Assembly: GCF_012641395.1 (NCBI RefSeq)
Contig: NZ_JABAIH010000011.1
Coordinates: 90,346 to 154,345 of the forward strand
DNA from: Rhizobium sp. P32RR-XVIII
GTDB lineage: Bacteria > Pseudomonadota > Alphaproteobacteria > Rhizobiales > Rhizobiaceae
Direction: 5' to 3'
DNA length: 64,000 nucleotides
The position numbers and the translations under genes were made by a program. Shown piece by piece: positions 25,531 through 36,244 of this stretch (position 1 is its first letter; every line of letters starts with the position of its first letter). The notes under the pieces are model-generated. The model was not told the DNA's origin and ran no database searches. It was given only the letters and a program-made list of their open reading frames with translations.

Positions 25531-27288
25531 ATGTTCGGGCTATCTTCTGATTCAAAGCATGTTCTTGATGCGATTTCGAAGTCACAGGCCATCATAGAGT
25601 TCAACCTGAAAGGTAACGTTCTCACGGCGAACGAGAACTTCTGCAAGGCTTTGGGCTATAGTTTAAGTGAAATTGTCGGCAAGCATCACAGCACGTTCTG
25701 TGATCCCGCCTATACCGCCACGGCGGAGTATCGCGAATTCTGGGGTCGTCTCGGTCACGGTGAGTACGACGCGGGCGCCTACAAGCGGCTGGCTAAAGGA
25801 GGCCGGGAAATCTGGATCCAGGCTTCCTACAATCCAGTCTTCAAGAACGGCAAGCCCTACAAGATTGTGAAATTCGCGACCGACATCACCGCTGCCAAGA
25901 AGAAGGCCGTGGAGGACGCCGGCAAGCTGGATGCGATCTCTCGCTCGCAGGCGGTTATTGAATTCCTGCCGAGCGGAGAGATTCTGACTGCCAACGAAAA
26001 CTTCTGCAATGCGCTTGGATACACACTACCGGAAATCACCGGCAAGCATCACAGTATGTTCTGCGATCCCGCCTATACCCGCACCGAAGGCTATTCAGGC
26101 TTCTGGCGCCGCCTTGCTCAGGGCGAATTCATTGCCAACGAATTCGTCCGCTATGGGAAGGGCGGCAGGGAAATATGGATCCAGGCGGCCTACAATCCGA
26201 TTAGAGACGCCAACGGCAAAGTCTATAAGGTCGTGAAATTCGCGACCGACGTGACAGAGCGCATGAGCGCAATCAGCCGACTAGGGGAAGCGCTGCGCCG
26301 CCTTTCCGAAGGCGATCTGACACAGACGGTTGAGACAGCCTTTGTCCCCTCCATGGAGCAGCTTCGAAAAGACTTCAATGCCGCCATTTCCAAGCTTCGG
26401 GAAACGCTGACAACCATCGGCGAAAACACCGCGGCAATTGCAGCAGGGGCTCGTGAAATCGGCGCTTCGGCTGACTCTTTCTCCAAGCGGACGGAAAAGC
26501 AGGCGGCGTCGATCGAGGAAACCGCTGCAGCACTGGAACAGATCACGACAACAGTGAACGATTCCAGCCATCGCGCCGGCGAGGCAGGTAGGCTTGTCGA
26601 AAAGACAAAACAGGGCGCGGAACAATCCGGTATTGTTGTTCGCAAGGCTGTTTCCGCCATGGGCCAGATTGAGCAATCGTCGCGGGAGATCACCAATATC
26701 ATCTCGGTCATCGACGACATCGCCTTCCAGACAAACCTGCTCGCTCTCAATGCCGGGGTCGAAGCGGCGCGGGCCGGCGAGGCAGGCAAGGGCTTTGCGG
26801 TGGTGGCGCAGGAAGTGCGTGAGCTGGCGCAGCGTTCCGCAAGCGCCGCCAAGGAAATCAAAGCGCTCATCAACACATCGAGCGACCTGGTCAAGAACGG
26901 CGTCGAACTCGTCGGCCATACCGGCACCGCCCTGGAGCAAATCGTACTTCAAGTCGCCGATATCAACTCGAATGTTGCAGCAATCGTAGAAGCGTCGAAA
27001 GAGCAGGCGACCGGATTGAAGGAGATCAATCAGGCGGTCAATTCCCTGGACCAAGCGACCCAGCAGAATGCTGCAATGGTTGAGGAAAGCACGGCCGCAA
27101 GCCACAAGCTTGCGTCGGAGGCCGAAAACCTCAGAGCGCTCCTCAGCCAGTTCCGCATGGAAGCCAAGGCTCTCGACCGCACCGCTGCCAAACCGGCAGG
27201 CGCGCCCCCGCGGCGTCTGGCTTCACGCGTGGCCAGAGCAAGCGGCGCTGCCGCCCTCGCCCGTGTCGAAGACTGGGAAGAATTCTGA
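25531..27288 (+). CDS. Soluble double-PAS methyl-accepting chemotaxis protein
   Basis: A 585-aa chemoreceptor from the ATG at 25531 (GGAGGGG upstream; a GTG two codons earlier is also in frame). No transmembrane segment is seen. Two PAS domains, about residues 12-120 and 133-241, are duplicates with a period of 121 residues and a shared ALGYSL/ALGYTL, GKHHS.FCDPAYT and GGREIWIQA core. The signalling coiled coil follows, with the hairpin tip IDDIAFQTNLLALNAGVEAARAGE near residue 400. The C-terminus is a Pro/Ala linker ending DWEEF, like the NWETF pentapeptide that tethers CheR in enteric receptors. PAS domains of this type may bind haem or FAD; the ligand is unknown. Confidence 0.93.
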   Translation: MFGLSSDSKHVLDAISKSQAIIEFNLKGNVLTANENFCKALGYSLSEIVGKHHSTFCDPAYTATAEYREFWGRLGHGEYDAGAYKRLAKGGREIWIQASYNPVFKNGKPYKIVKFATDITAAKKKAVEDAGKLDAISRSQAVIEFLPSGEILTANENFCNALGYTLPEITGKHHSMFCDPAYTRTEGYSGFWRRLAQGEFIANEFVRYGKGGREIWIQAAYNPIRDANGKVYKVVKFATDVTERMSAISRLGEALRRLSEGDLTQTVETAFVPSMEQLRKDFNAAISKLRETLTTIGENTAAIAAGAREIGASADSFSKRTEKQAASIEETAAALEQITTTVNDSSHRAGEAGRLVEKTKQGAEQSGIVVRKAVSAMGQIEQSSREITNIISVIDDIAFQTNLLALNAGVEAARAGEAGKGFAVVAQEVRELAQRSASAAKEIKALINTSSDLVKNGVELVGHTGTALEQIVLQVADINSNVAAIVEASKEQATGLKEINQAVNSLDQATQQNAAMVEESTAASHKLASEAENLRALLSQFRMEAKALDRTAAKPAGAPPRRLASRVARASGAAALARVEDWEEF

Positions 27289-27331
27289 TGCTTCTCCCAA
27301 AGCCGGCCTGCGCCTCGTAGCCGGTTTCCAT

Positions 27332-27357
27332 AAAAAAGCACGCGCCGAGGCGCGTGC
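27332..27357 (-). terminator. Rho-independent terminator of the OFA transporter transcript
   Basis: On the minus strand GCACGCGC (27357-27350) pairs with GCGCGTGC (27345-27338) around a four-base loop, followed by six T (27337-27332). It lies 25 bases after the transporter stop and is the likely end of the fds operon if the transporter is co-transcribed. Confidence 0.85.
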
Positions 27358-27381
27358 CGTGGTTTTCTACGCTGATCAAAA

Positions 27382-29040
27382 TCAGCCGAACAGCGCGAAG
27401 GTCGCCTTCAGCGTGACCCATATGCCCCAAAGCAAGGGGATACCGACGACCGCCCAGGCAAGCAGAGCCTTCGTATCGAAGCCGCCTGTGCCGATACCAA
27501 ACGAGCCGGTTGGGCCAAGGCTTGCGGCGGCGGATTTCGCCTGAAGCCCGGCGACTTCCTCATCGGGCATGAACCACTTGCTCTCAAGCGGCCTGACGAA
27601 GAAATTGGCAATCAGGCCAAGCGCCAGCATGCCGGCCAGGATATACATCGTCCCGGTGTAGAGAGCAGGGCCAGGCGCCACACCGGCTGCGATCTGCGCT
27701 TCGCGAATGTAGTTCACGACGACAGGCCCCACGATGCCGGCGGTCGCCCACGCTGTCAGAAGACGGCCGTGGATCGCGCCGACGAACTGCGTGCCGAAGA
27801 CGTCGGCAAGATAGGCCGGAATTGTCGAGAAACCGCCGCCATACATCGACAGAATGATACCGAAGGCGAGCACGAAGAGCGCCTTGTTGCCGATATCGGC
27901 CAGCGTCGGCGCCACCGCATAGAGAACGATGCCGAGAATGAAGAACGTGTAATAGGTGTTCTTGCGGCCGATCTTGTCGGAAAGCGACGCCCAGAAGAAG
28001 CGGCCGCCGATGTTGAAGAGCGACAGGAGACCCGCGAAGCCGGCGGCGATCGTGGCAATCTGCGCTCTCTGGCCCGCATCGAGCTGCGAGAAGGAAAGAT
28101 CCGGCAGGTCAATCAGCGAACCTGCGAAGATTTCCTGCAGCATCGGCGAAGCCATGCCGATAACGCCGATACCGGCGGAGACGTTGAGGCAGAGTACGGC
28201 CCAGATAAGCCAGAACTGCTTCGTCTTGTGCGCGTCGCGCAGGTGGACGTGCTTTGTGGTGATCATCGTGCTCTTGGCAGCCGGAGGCGTCCAGCCTTCC
28301 GGACGCCAGCCGGCCGGCGGGATTCGGTAACCGAAAGCACCGCCTATCATGAAGGCGAAATAGATGATCGCCATGACGACGAAAGTCTGCCAGACGCCAA
28401 TCGAGGTGTCGGTCTTGAAGTAATTCATCAGCAGGTTTGCGAGCGGAGCGCCGATCATCGCCCCGCCGCCGAAGCCCATGATGGCCATGCCGGTCGCCAT
28501 GCCGCGGCGGTCCGGAAACCACTTGATGAGCGTCGACACCGGCGAAATATAGCCGAGGCCCAGGCCGACACCGCCGATCACACCGGCGCCGAGCCACATC
28601 AACCACAGCTGATGGGTGATCACGCCGACCGAGGCAACCAGAATGCCGCCACACCAGCAGCAAGCGGATACGAAACCGGCCTTGCGCGGCCCGGCGCGCT
28701 CGAGCCAGCCGCCCCAGAGCGCGGCCGAGCAGCCGAGCAGAACGAAGAAGAGGGTATAGATCCAGCCGAGATCGGCGACGCGCCAATCGCAGGTCGTCGT
28801 GAACAGCGCGGAAGCAAGCGTCAGATCGGGGCAGCTGGTCGGTGCCGTGATCCCGAGCGATCGCGAAAGCGGCAGCCAGAAAACGCTGAAGCCGTAAGCC
28901 ATGCCGATGCAGAGATGGATTGCGAGAGCTGCCGGCGGCACCAGCCAGCGATTGAACCCGGGCTTCGCGACGATCCGCTCCCGGTCAAGCAGGCCGACGC
29001 CCGCTAACTCTCCTGTCGTAGTTGTGTCCGCTGAAGTCAT
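27382..29040 (-). CDS. OFA family MFS transporter (oxalate/formate antiporter type)
   Basis: A 552-aa, 12-helix major facilitator protein from the ATG at 29040 (GGGAGG upstream). It has OFA-type features: FNRWLVPPAALAIHLCIGMAYGFSVFW at the start, GGVGLGLGYISPVSTLIKWFPDRRG, MATGMAIMGFGGGAMIGAP and GRFFWASLSDKIGRKNTYY. The first periplasmic loop is long and carries two cysteines (TSCPDL and TTCDW). OFA members exchange oxalate for formate or carry other small monocarboxylates. It follows fdsD after 87 bases on the same strand, so it may bring formate (or exchange oxalate for it) to the formate dehydrogenase. The substrate is inferred from family and context only. Confidence 0.85.
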   Translation of the reverse strand: MTSADTTTTGELAGVGLLDRERIVAKPGFNRWLVPPAALAIHLCIGMAYGFSVFWLPLSRSLGITAPTSCPDLTLASALFTTTCDWRVADLGWIYTLFFVLLGCSAALWGGWLERAGPRKAGFVSACCWCGGILVASVGVITHQLWLMWLGAGVIGGVGLGLGYISPVSTLIKWFPDRRGMATGMAIMGFGGGAMIGAPLANLLMNYFKTDTSIGVWQTFVVMAIIYFAFMIGGAFGYRIPPAGWRPEGWTPPAAKSTMITTKHVHLRDAHKTKQFWLIWAVLCLNVSAGIGVIGMASPMLQEIFAGSLIDLPDLSFSQLDAGQRAQIATIAAGFAGLLSLFNIGGRFFWASLSDKIGRKNTYYTFFILGIVLYAVAPTLADIGNKALFVLAFGIILSMYGGGFSTIPAYLADVFGTQFVGAIHGRLLTAWATAGIVGPVVVNYIREAQIAAGVAPGPALYTGTMYILAGMLALGLIANFFVRPLESKWFMPDEEVAGLQAKSAAASLGPTGSFGIGTGGFDTKALLAWAVVGIPLLWGIWVTLKATFALFG

Positions 29041-29127
29041 GAATATCCTCCCGATTATGACTTTGCTGCAATAATCCATGCTTGAGCAGGCGAAATGCCT
29101 GGTTCCCCTCTTGCATGAAACCGATAT

Positions 29128-29373
29128 TTATTTCCGGATTGGTTCCGCCGGCTCAGGCTTGCGGATCAGAGGTGCAGCCTGGATTACGAGCGTATCCAAG
29201 CCATTGTTATCGTTATCTAGAATTTCGAATAATTGCCGCCGCATGCGCGGCTCCCAGAATTTGTTGATATGGGTGGCAACACCTTGAACCGCCTCGCTTT
29301 CAGGCTGGCTCTTGAAAAACGTCGCTATCTGGTTGGCCATATAAACGAGCTTGGAATGGGTATCATGCGACAT
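29128..29373 (-). CDS. fdsD: NAD-dependent formate dehydrogenase delta subunit
   Basis: An 81-aa protein starting at the ATG at 29373 (MSHDTHSKLVYMANQIATFF), the usual size and pattern of FdsD: KLVxMANQIAxFF, an AxHIxxFWEPRMR motif (ATHINKFWEPRMRRQL) and a C-terminal PLI segment. It is a small non-redox subunit of soluble NAD-dependent formate dehydrogenases, probably aiding assembly. Its start overlaps the fdhD 3' end by 11 bases, so it is the last core gene of fdsG-B-A-fdhD-fdsD. Confidence 0.92.
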   Translation of the reverse strand: MSHDTHSKLVYMANQIATFFKSQPESEAVQGVATHINKFWEPRMRRQLFEILDNDNNGLDTLVIQAAPLIRKPEPAEPIRK

Positions 29374-30193
29374 CGGCAATGCTTTCGGGCAATATGCGCT
29401 GCGGGTGGGTGAAAATCTCAAAATCGTCGCCCCGCACCAGCGCAACCAGCGTCATTCCGGCCTGCTCCGCCGTGCGGATGGCAAGGGCCGTGGGCGCGGA
29501 AATCGCGATAAGGACGGAGCTCCCGAGAATGGCCGCTTTCTGCACCATCTCGACCGAAAGCCGGCTCGTAACGGCGACGGCTCCGCTTGAGCCGCTTGTT
29601 TGTGCGCGAATGACGGCTCCGCAGAGCTTGTCGAGTGCGTTGTGCCTCCCGACATCCTCGCGGACGGCCAGCAGGCCGTTACCGGGAATGTAAAAACCGG
29701 CTCCATGTACTGCGCGTGTCTCCCGGTGCAGCGGTTGCGCATCATTGAGAAGCGAGACAGCGCGCACGATATCACCATGCGTGAGCTTGAGCCCCGCGGC
29801 TGAAACATCCGGCACTTGGCGGACAGCTTGCTCGATAGACTCGATACCGCATAGCCCGCATCCGACCGGTCCCGCCATGCTGCGGCGGCGCGCCCGCAAA
29901 GCATCCGCAACATCGTCGGCCAGCGTCACCTGGACATCGATGCCCTGCTCGTTATTAACGATCTCGATCGCAGCAATCTGGCCAGCGTCTTTGATTATGC
30001 CTTCCGTCAGACTGAAGCCGACGGCGAAATCTACCAGATCGTCGGGCGTCGCCATCATCACGGCATGCGATGTGCCGCCATAGGAGAACGCGACCGGCAT
30101 TTCTTCCGGCACAATACGCTGGCCCGGCGCGACGACACCGCCCTTGCGGGCGATGCGGTTGACGGAAATGCGCGTCGGCCGCCTTTCCATCAT
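29363..30193 (-). CDS. fdhD: Formate dehydrogenase accessory sulfurtransferase FdhD (FdsC)
   Basis: A 276-aa cytoplasmic protein that delivers sulphur from a cysteine desulphurase to the Mo-bis-MGD cofactor of formate dehydrogenase. The sulphur-carrying CxxC loop is visible as GPVGCGLCGIESIEQAV near residue 120. Other family segments are FAVGFSLTEGII, GAGFYIPGNGLLAVREDVGRHNALDK and SSVLIAISAPTALAI. It overlaps fdsA by four bases (ATGA) and fdsD by 11, so translation is coupled. The position matches fdsC in the fdsGBACD order known from Cupriavidus. Confidence 0.95.
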   Translation of the reverse strand: MMERRPTRISVNRIARKGGVVAPGQRIVPEEMPVAFSYGGTSHAVMMATPDDLVDFAVGFSLTEGIIKDAGQIAAIEIVNNEQGIDVQVTLADDVADALRARRRSMAGPVGCGLCGIESIEQAVRQVPDVSAAGLKLTHGDIVRAVSLLNDAQPLHRETRAVHGAGFYIPGNGLLAVREDVGRHNALDKLCGAVIRAQTSGSSGAVAVTSRLSVEMVQKAAILGSSVLIAISAPTALAIRTAEQAGMTLVALVRGDDFEIFTHPQRILPESIADVA

Positions 30194-33099
30194 TCGGCAG
30201 CTTCCAGCTTGCCGGCGATGCGGCGGCTCTGGCGCGCCTGCTCGTCATATTCGATCTGCCATTCCGTGGGGCCGTTCGACGGCGACACCTGGACTGCCGT
30301 CACCTTGTATTCCGGACAGTTCGTCGCCCAGTCGGAAAAGTCGGTCGTGATGACGTTCGCTTGCGTGTTCGGATGATGGAAGGTGGTATAGATGACGCCC
30401 GGCGCGACCCGGTCGGTGATCAGCGCCCGAAGCGTCGTATCGCCGGAGCGACTCGCGAGCTTCACCCAGTCGCCATCGCGAATGCCGCGCATTTCGGCAT
30501 CATGCGGATGGATCTCCAGCCGATCCTCGGCGTGCCAGACGACGTTGTCGGTACGCCGCGTCTGTGCGCCGACATTGTACTGGCTGAGGATGCGGCCGGT
30601 CGTCAGCAATAGCGGGAAACGCGGCCCAGTGCGCTCGTCGGTTGCTACGTATTCCGTGCGGATGAACTTGCCCTTGCCGCGAACAAAACCGTTCACGTGC
30701 ATGATCGGCGAGCCCTGCGGGAACTTTTCGTTGCAGGGCCACTGCACGGAACCAACCTTCTCCAGATAGTCGTAGGAAACCAGCGCGAAGCTCGGCGTCG
30801 TCGCCGCAATCTCGTCCATGATCTCGGACGGATGGGTATAATTCCAGGCAAGGCCCATGGCTTGCGCCATTTTCTGGGTCACTTCCCAATCGCCATAGCC
30901 GTTGCGCGGCGTCATGACCTTGCGCACGCGGTTGATGCGGCGCTCGGCATTGGTGAAGGTGCCGTCCTTTTCCAGGAATGTCGATCCCGGCAGGAAGACG
31001 TGGGCATAGTTTGCCGTCTCGTTCAGGAAGAGATCCTGGACGATGACGCACTCCATGGCAGCGAGGCCGGCTGCCACGTGCTTGGTATCCGGGTCGGATT
31101 GGAGAATGTCCTCGCCCTGGACGTACAAGCCCTTGAACGTACCATCGACCGCCGCATCCAGCATGTTCGGAATGCGAAGGCCGGGTTCGCTGTTGAGTTT
31201 GACACCCCACATCTTCTCAAAGATATCGCGTGTCGCATCGTCAGAGATATGGCGATAGCCAGGCAGCTCATGCGGGAAGGAACCCATGTCGCAGGAGCCC
31301 TGCACATTGTTCTGGCCGCGCAGCGGATTAACGCCGACGCCCGGACGACCGATATTGCCGGTCGCCATTGCGAGGTTGGCGATCGCCATGACGGTCGTGG
31401 AGCCCTGGCTATGTTCGGTGACGCCAAGACCGTAGTAGATCGCGCCATTGCCGCCACGCGCATAAAGGCGGGCAGCACCACGCAGCTCCTCGGCCGGAAC
31501 GCCGGTGAACTTCTCCGTCTCTTCAGGGCTGTGATAAGGCTCGGCAACGAAAGCCGCCCAGTCCTCGAATTCGGACCAGTCGCAGCGCTCGCGGATAAAC
31601 TTTTCGTCGTAGAGGCCTTCGGTGACGATCACATGCGCCAATGCAGTCAACACCGCAACATTGGTGCCCGGCTGCAACGGCAGGTGATAGGCAGCCTCAA
31701 CGTGGGGCGTGCGTACGAGATCGATGCGCCGCGGGTCGATAACGATCAGCTTCGCGCCCTGCCGCAGCCGTTTCTTCAGACGCGATGCAAAAACCGGGTG
31801 GCCATCCGTCGGGTTGGCACCGATGACGATCACCACGTCCGAATGCTCGACGCTGTCGAAGTCCTGCGTACCCGCCGACGTGCCGAAAGCCTGACCTAGT
31901 CCGTAACCCGTCGGCGAATGGCAGACGCGCGCGCAGGTATCGACATTGTTATTACCGAAACCGGCGCGGACCAGCTTCTGAACGAGGAACGTCTCCTCAT
32001 TCGTGCAGCGCGACGACGTGATGCCGCCGATCGAATCGCGGCCGTACTGATACTGGATACGGCGGAATTCCGATGCCACGTGCGCGAAAGCCTCTTCCCA
32101 ACTTACCTCCCGCCAAGGGTCGGTAATCTTTTCGCGGATCATCGGATTGAGGATGCGGTCCTTATGCGTGGAGTAGCCATAGGCGAAGCGGCCCTTGACG
32201 CAGGAATGCCCGCGATTGGCCTGCCCGTCCTTCCATGGCACCATGCGCACCAGCTCTTCGCCCTTCATCTCAGCCTTGAAGGAGCAGCCGACGCCGCAGT
32301 AAGCGCAGGTGGTCACCACCGAACGCTCAGGCATGCCCATTTCAAGCACAGTCTTCTCGCGCAGCGCATCGGTGGGACAGGCCTGCACACAGGCGCCGCA
32401 AGAGACGCATTCGCTTTCGAGGAAGGGCTGGTGCATGCCAGCGGTCATGCGGCTCTCGAAACCGCGGCCTTCGATGGTCAGCGCGAAGGTGCCCTGCACC
32501 TCTTCGCAGGCGCGCACGCAACGCGAGCAGACGATGCACTGCGAGGGATCGTAGGTGAAATAGGGGTTCGATTCGTCGCGCACCATGTAATCGATGGTAA
32601 GCGAGCCATTGCCCGGCGCCACATGATTGCGGCCATCGGTGCCGTAGCGGTTCTCAGTCAGGCCGACCGACGCCATGACCTTGTCGAATTCGCTCGCGCC
32701 AGTTCCGGCACCCGCGCCAGCCGATCCGCCCCACGCGCTCGGATGGTCGGAAACGTAAAGCTCCATCACGCCGCGCCGGATCGCGTTCAGCCGGTCCGAC
32801 TGCGTGTGCACCACCATGCCGTCGCCGACTGGCGTCGTGCAGGATGCCGGCGTGCCGCCGCGGCCTTCGATCTCGACCAGACAGACGCGGCACGAACCGA
32901 AGGCGTCGATCATGTCAGTGGCGCAGAGCTTCGGGATCTCGACGCCGGCCTCCATCGAGGCGCGCATGACAGACGTGCCCTCGGGCACGGTGATTGACCT
33001 GCCATCGACGGTCAGCGTCACCATCTTCTCGGAACTAGAAGCCGGCGTACCGTAGTCGGTTTCTTCGATGAGCGTTTTGAACTCGGGCAAGGCGTTCAT
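30190..33099 (-). CDS. fdsA: NAD-dependent formate dehydrogenase alpha (molybdenum) subunit
   Basis: A 969-aa catalytic subunit oxidising formate to CO2. From the N-terminus: a 2Fe-2S ferredoxin domain (about residues 25-105, with PKLCATDMIDAFGSCRVC), a His/Cys 4Fe-4S region, two 4Fe-4S ferredoxin clusters (QCIVCSRCVRACEE and CVSCGACVQACPT), the catalytic-domain 4Fe-4S site CAYCGVGC near residue 265, and the molybdopterin domains. The metal ligand is Cys, not selenocysteine, in CARVCHSPTGYG near residue 394, so no SECIS element is needed. The C-terminal dinucleotide-binding domain has TTGRILSQYNVGAQTRR. Electrons pass to FdsB/FdsG and NAD. It starts 12 bases after fdsB. Confidence 0.97.
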   Translation of the reverse strand: MNALPEFKTLIEETDYGTPASSSEKMVTLTVDGRSITVPEGTSVMRASMEAGVEIPKLCATDMIDAFGSCRVCLVEIEGRGGTPASCTTPVGDGMVVHTQSDRLNAIRRGVMELYVSDHPSAWGGSAGAGAGTGASEFDKVMASVGLTENRYGTDGRNHVAPGNGSLTIDYMVRDESNPYFTYDPSQCIVCSRCVRACEEVQGTFALTIEGRGFESRMTAGMHQPFLESECVSCGACVQACPTDALREKTVLEMGMPERSVVTTCAYCGVGCSFKAEMKGEELVRMVPWKDGQANRGHSCVKGRFAYGYSTHKDRILNPMIREKITDPWREVSWEEAFAHVASEFRRIQYQYGRDSIGGITSSRCTNEETFLVQKLVRAGFGNNNVDTCARVCHSPTGYGLGQAFGTSAGTQDFDSVEHSDVVIVIGANPTDGHPVFASRLKKRLRQGAKLIVIDPRRIDLVRTPHVEAAYHLPLQPGTNVAVLTALAHVIVTEGLYDEKFIRERCDWSEFEDWAAFVAEPYHSPEETEKFTGVPAEELRGAARLYARGGNGAIYYGLGVTEHSQGSTTVMAIANLAMATGNIGRPGVGVNPLRGQNNVQGSCDMGSFPHELPGYRHISDDATRDIFEKMWGVKLNSEPGLRIPNMLDAAVDGTFKGLYVQGEDILQSDPDTKHVAAGLAAMECVIVQDLFLNETANYAHVFLPGSTFLEKDGTFTNAERRINRVRKVMTPRNGYGDWEVTQKMAQAMGLAWNYTHPSEIMDEIAATTPSFALVSYDYLEKVGSVQWPCNEKFPQGSPIMHVNGFVRGKGKFIRTEYVATDERTGPRFPLLLTTGRILSQYNVGAQTRRTDNVVWHAEDRLEIHPHDAEMRGIRDGDWVKLASRSGDTTLRALITDRVAPGVIYTTFHHPNTQANVITTDFSDWATNCPEYKVTAVQVSPSNGPTEWQIEYDEQARQSRRIAGKLEAAE

Positions 33100-33111
33100 G
33101 GTCGTCCGCTC

Positions 33112-34664
<1,553 letters not shown>

Positions 34665-34668
<4 letters not shown>

Positions 34669-35144
34669 GCCCGCACCTCCGCGACGATCTCAGCAATCAC
34701 ATCGTCGTCGATTCGGCCATGCGGTTCGCCGTCCAGCATCGCCGCTGGCGAACAGGCACAGAGCCCGAGACAATAAACGGGTTCCAGCGTGACGCTGCCA
34801 TCGAGGGCCGTCTGATGGAAATCGATCCCCAGCAGAGATTTGATACGCTCAGCCACGGCATCGCCACCCATCGACTGGCAGGCCTCGGCACGACAGAGCT
34901 TCAGCACATGACGCCCGGCGGGATGGTTGCGGAAATCGTGATAGAAGGTCATTACGCCGTGCACTTCGGCGCGGGAAAGATTCAGTTCCTGCGCGATAAC
35001 AGGAAGCGCTTCCTGCGGCACATAACCGAATTCATCCTGGATTTCATGCAAGATGGGAAGAAGCGGGCCTTCCAGAGAGCGAAGGTTCGAGACGATCGCG
35101 CGCGTGCGCTCGGCAATATCGCCAGTGGCGACGTGGGCATTCAT
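34665..35144 (-). CDS. fdsG: NAD-dependent formate dehydrogenase gamma subunit (NuoE-like)
   Basis: A 159-aa 2Fe-2S thioredoxin-fold subunit homologous to NuoE. The start ATG at 35144 has GGGAGG about nine bases upstream; a longer frame upstream is less likely. The cluster ligands are in LCRAEACQSMGG (pattern CxxxxC) and YCLGLCACSPAAM (CxxxC). It opens the fdsGBA-fdhD-fdsD operon. Its 5' region holds two inverted repeats suited to a LysR-type regulator, which is encoded immediately upstream. Confidence 0.95.
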
Positions 35145-35181
35145 TATGGCAGGCCTCCCAGGGCTTCCCTTTATCAACCGC

Positions 35182-35208
35182 CATACCAGCTCCCCCGAAC
35201 TTGGTATG
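35182..35208. promoter_or_regulatory. Inverted repeat upstream of fdsG
   Basis: CATACCA (35182-35188) and TGGTATG (35202-35208) are inverted around 13 bases, 38 bases before the fdsG start. This is a dyad of the size LysR-type or other dimeric regulators bind, at a position that could overlap the promoter or early leader. Confidence 0.45.
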
Positions 35209-35270
35209 ACATCGTAGAGGAAGTTTCTCAGGGAACATGCAGGTAATCAATAAAGCCGTCCCGTTGCTTG

Positions 35271-35285
35271 ATAGGATTTTTCTAT
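35271..35285. promoter_or_regulatory. LysR-type box ATAG-N7-CTAT upstream of the fds operon
   Basis: ATAG (35271-35274), seven bases, CTAT (35282-35285) fits the T-N11-A LysR consensus and the ATAG-N7-CTAT form described for OxyR. Flanking bases extend the symmetry (CTTGATAG against CTATCGAAG). The box overlaps the stop of the LysR gene and lies about 130 bases before fdsG, a usual place for a recognition site of the adjacent regulator. Confidence 0.5.
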
Positions 35286-36178
35286 CGAAGATCTTCGCTT
35301 TCTGCGAGTATCCGCGCCTCATGCAACAGGGCAGAGACGAGTGGCGTGAACGGCTCACGATGCGTCGCCACCAGACCGACCAGATGATCGGCCTCCGGCT
35401 CGACGATCGGGATCATGCGGATTTCCGCCGGGAACCCGAAGGATTCGGCCACATTCCGCGGCATGATGCTCGCCCAGCGCCCGGTGCGCACATGCGAGAA
35501 AAGCACGATCATCGATCCCGATTCCAGGGACGGATGTGCGGTCGCACCGGCCTCGGATAGATGCCGATTGATGATGCGACGGTTCTGCATGTCCGCAGTC
35601 AATAGGCAAAGCCGAAGATTGCCGACTTCGTGCCATGTCACGGTTTCGCGATCGGAAAGCGGACTGCCTGCGGCCGTGATGAGATTATAGCGCTCGGCGT
35701 AGAGAGGCACGGTCGTCACGCGCCCCAGCGGCTCGTTTTCTAGGTAGGTGACGCCGGCATCGATCTCCAGATTTTCGAGCATGCTCAGCACCTGCAGCGA
35801 ATTGCGCGAGACGATCGAGAAGGTAACGTCCGGATGCCGCTCCTGAAAAGGCGTGGTGATCCTCGGCAGCATGGCAAGCGCCGTCGGGATGGAGGCGATC
35901 CGCAGGTGGCCGGACAGGCCCTTGCGGGCCGCGCGCATCTCTTCGCGCATCGTGCGGGTGTCGCCGACGATGCGGCGGGCCCACTCAAGCACACGCTGGC
36001 CTTCGGGGGTCAGGCCCTGAAAGCGTGAGCCTCGCTGTACCAGCATGACGCCCAGCTGGTCTTCGAGTTGCCGAATGGCGGCCGACAGCGTCGGCTGCGA
36101 TATGCCGCACTCTTCGGCGGCACGGCCAAAGTGCTTTTCGTTGGCAAGGGCGATGAAGAATTCAAGCTTGTCGAGCAT
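35282..36178 (-). CDS. LysR-family regulator, probable fds operon regulator
   Basis: A 298-aa LysR-type regulator from the ATG at 36178 (GGGAGG upstream; an ATG four codons earlier is weaker). The N-terminal winged HTH reads FGRAAEECGISQPTLSAAIRQLEDQLG. The effector-binding domain spans about residues 90-298 and is rich in substrate-cleft segments (LRIASIPTALAMLPRITTPF). It lies directly upstream of fdsG on the same strand with 137 bases between. In Cupriavidus a LysR regulator (FdsR) controls the fds operon, and the same role is inferred here from position. The inducer would be expected to be formate or a related metabolite. Confidence 0.88.
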   Translation of the reverse strand: MLDKLEFFIALANEKHFGRAAEECGISQPTLSAAIRQLEDQLGVMLVQRGSRFQGLTPEGQRVLEWARRIVGDTRTMREEMRAARKGLSGHLRIASIPTALAMLPRITTPFQERHPDVTFSIVSRNSLQVLSMLENLEIDAGVTYLENEPLGRVTTVPLYAERYNLITAAGSPLSDRETVTWHEVGNLRLCLLTADMQNRRIINRHLSEAGATAHPSLESGSMIVLFSHVRTGRWASIMPRNVAESFGFPAEIRMIPIVEPEADHLVGLVATHREPFTPLVSALLHEARILAESEDLR

Positions 36179-36244
36179 CTGGCCTCCCACCGACTTCGGA
36201 GCAAGCCATCTTTGGCCTTAGCCGTCAACAATCGCAAGAACAGG

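Noticed and set aside
31900..31935. Possible selenocysteine codon in the formate dehydrogenase active site
   Set aside because: The active-site codon encodes Cys (CARVCHSP) and the frame is open without an in-frame TGA.
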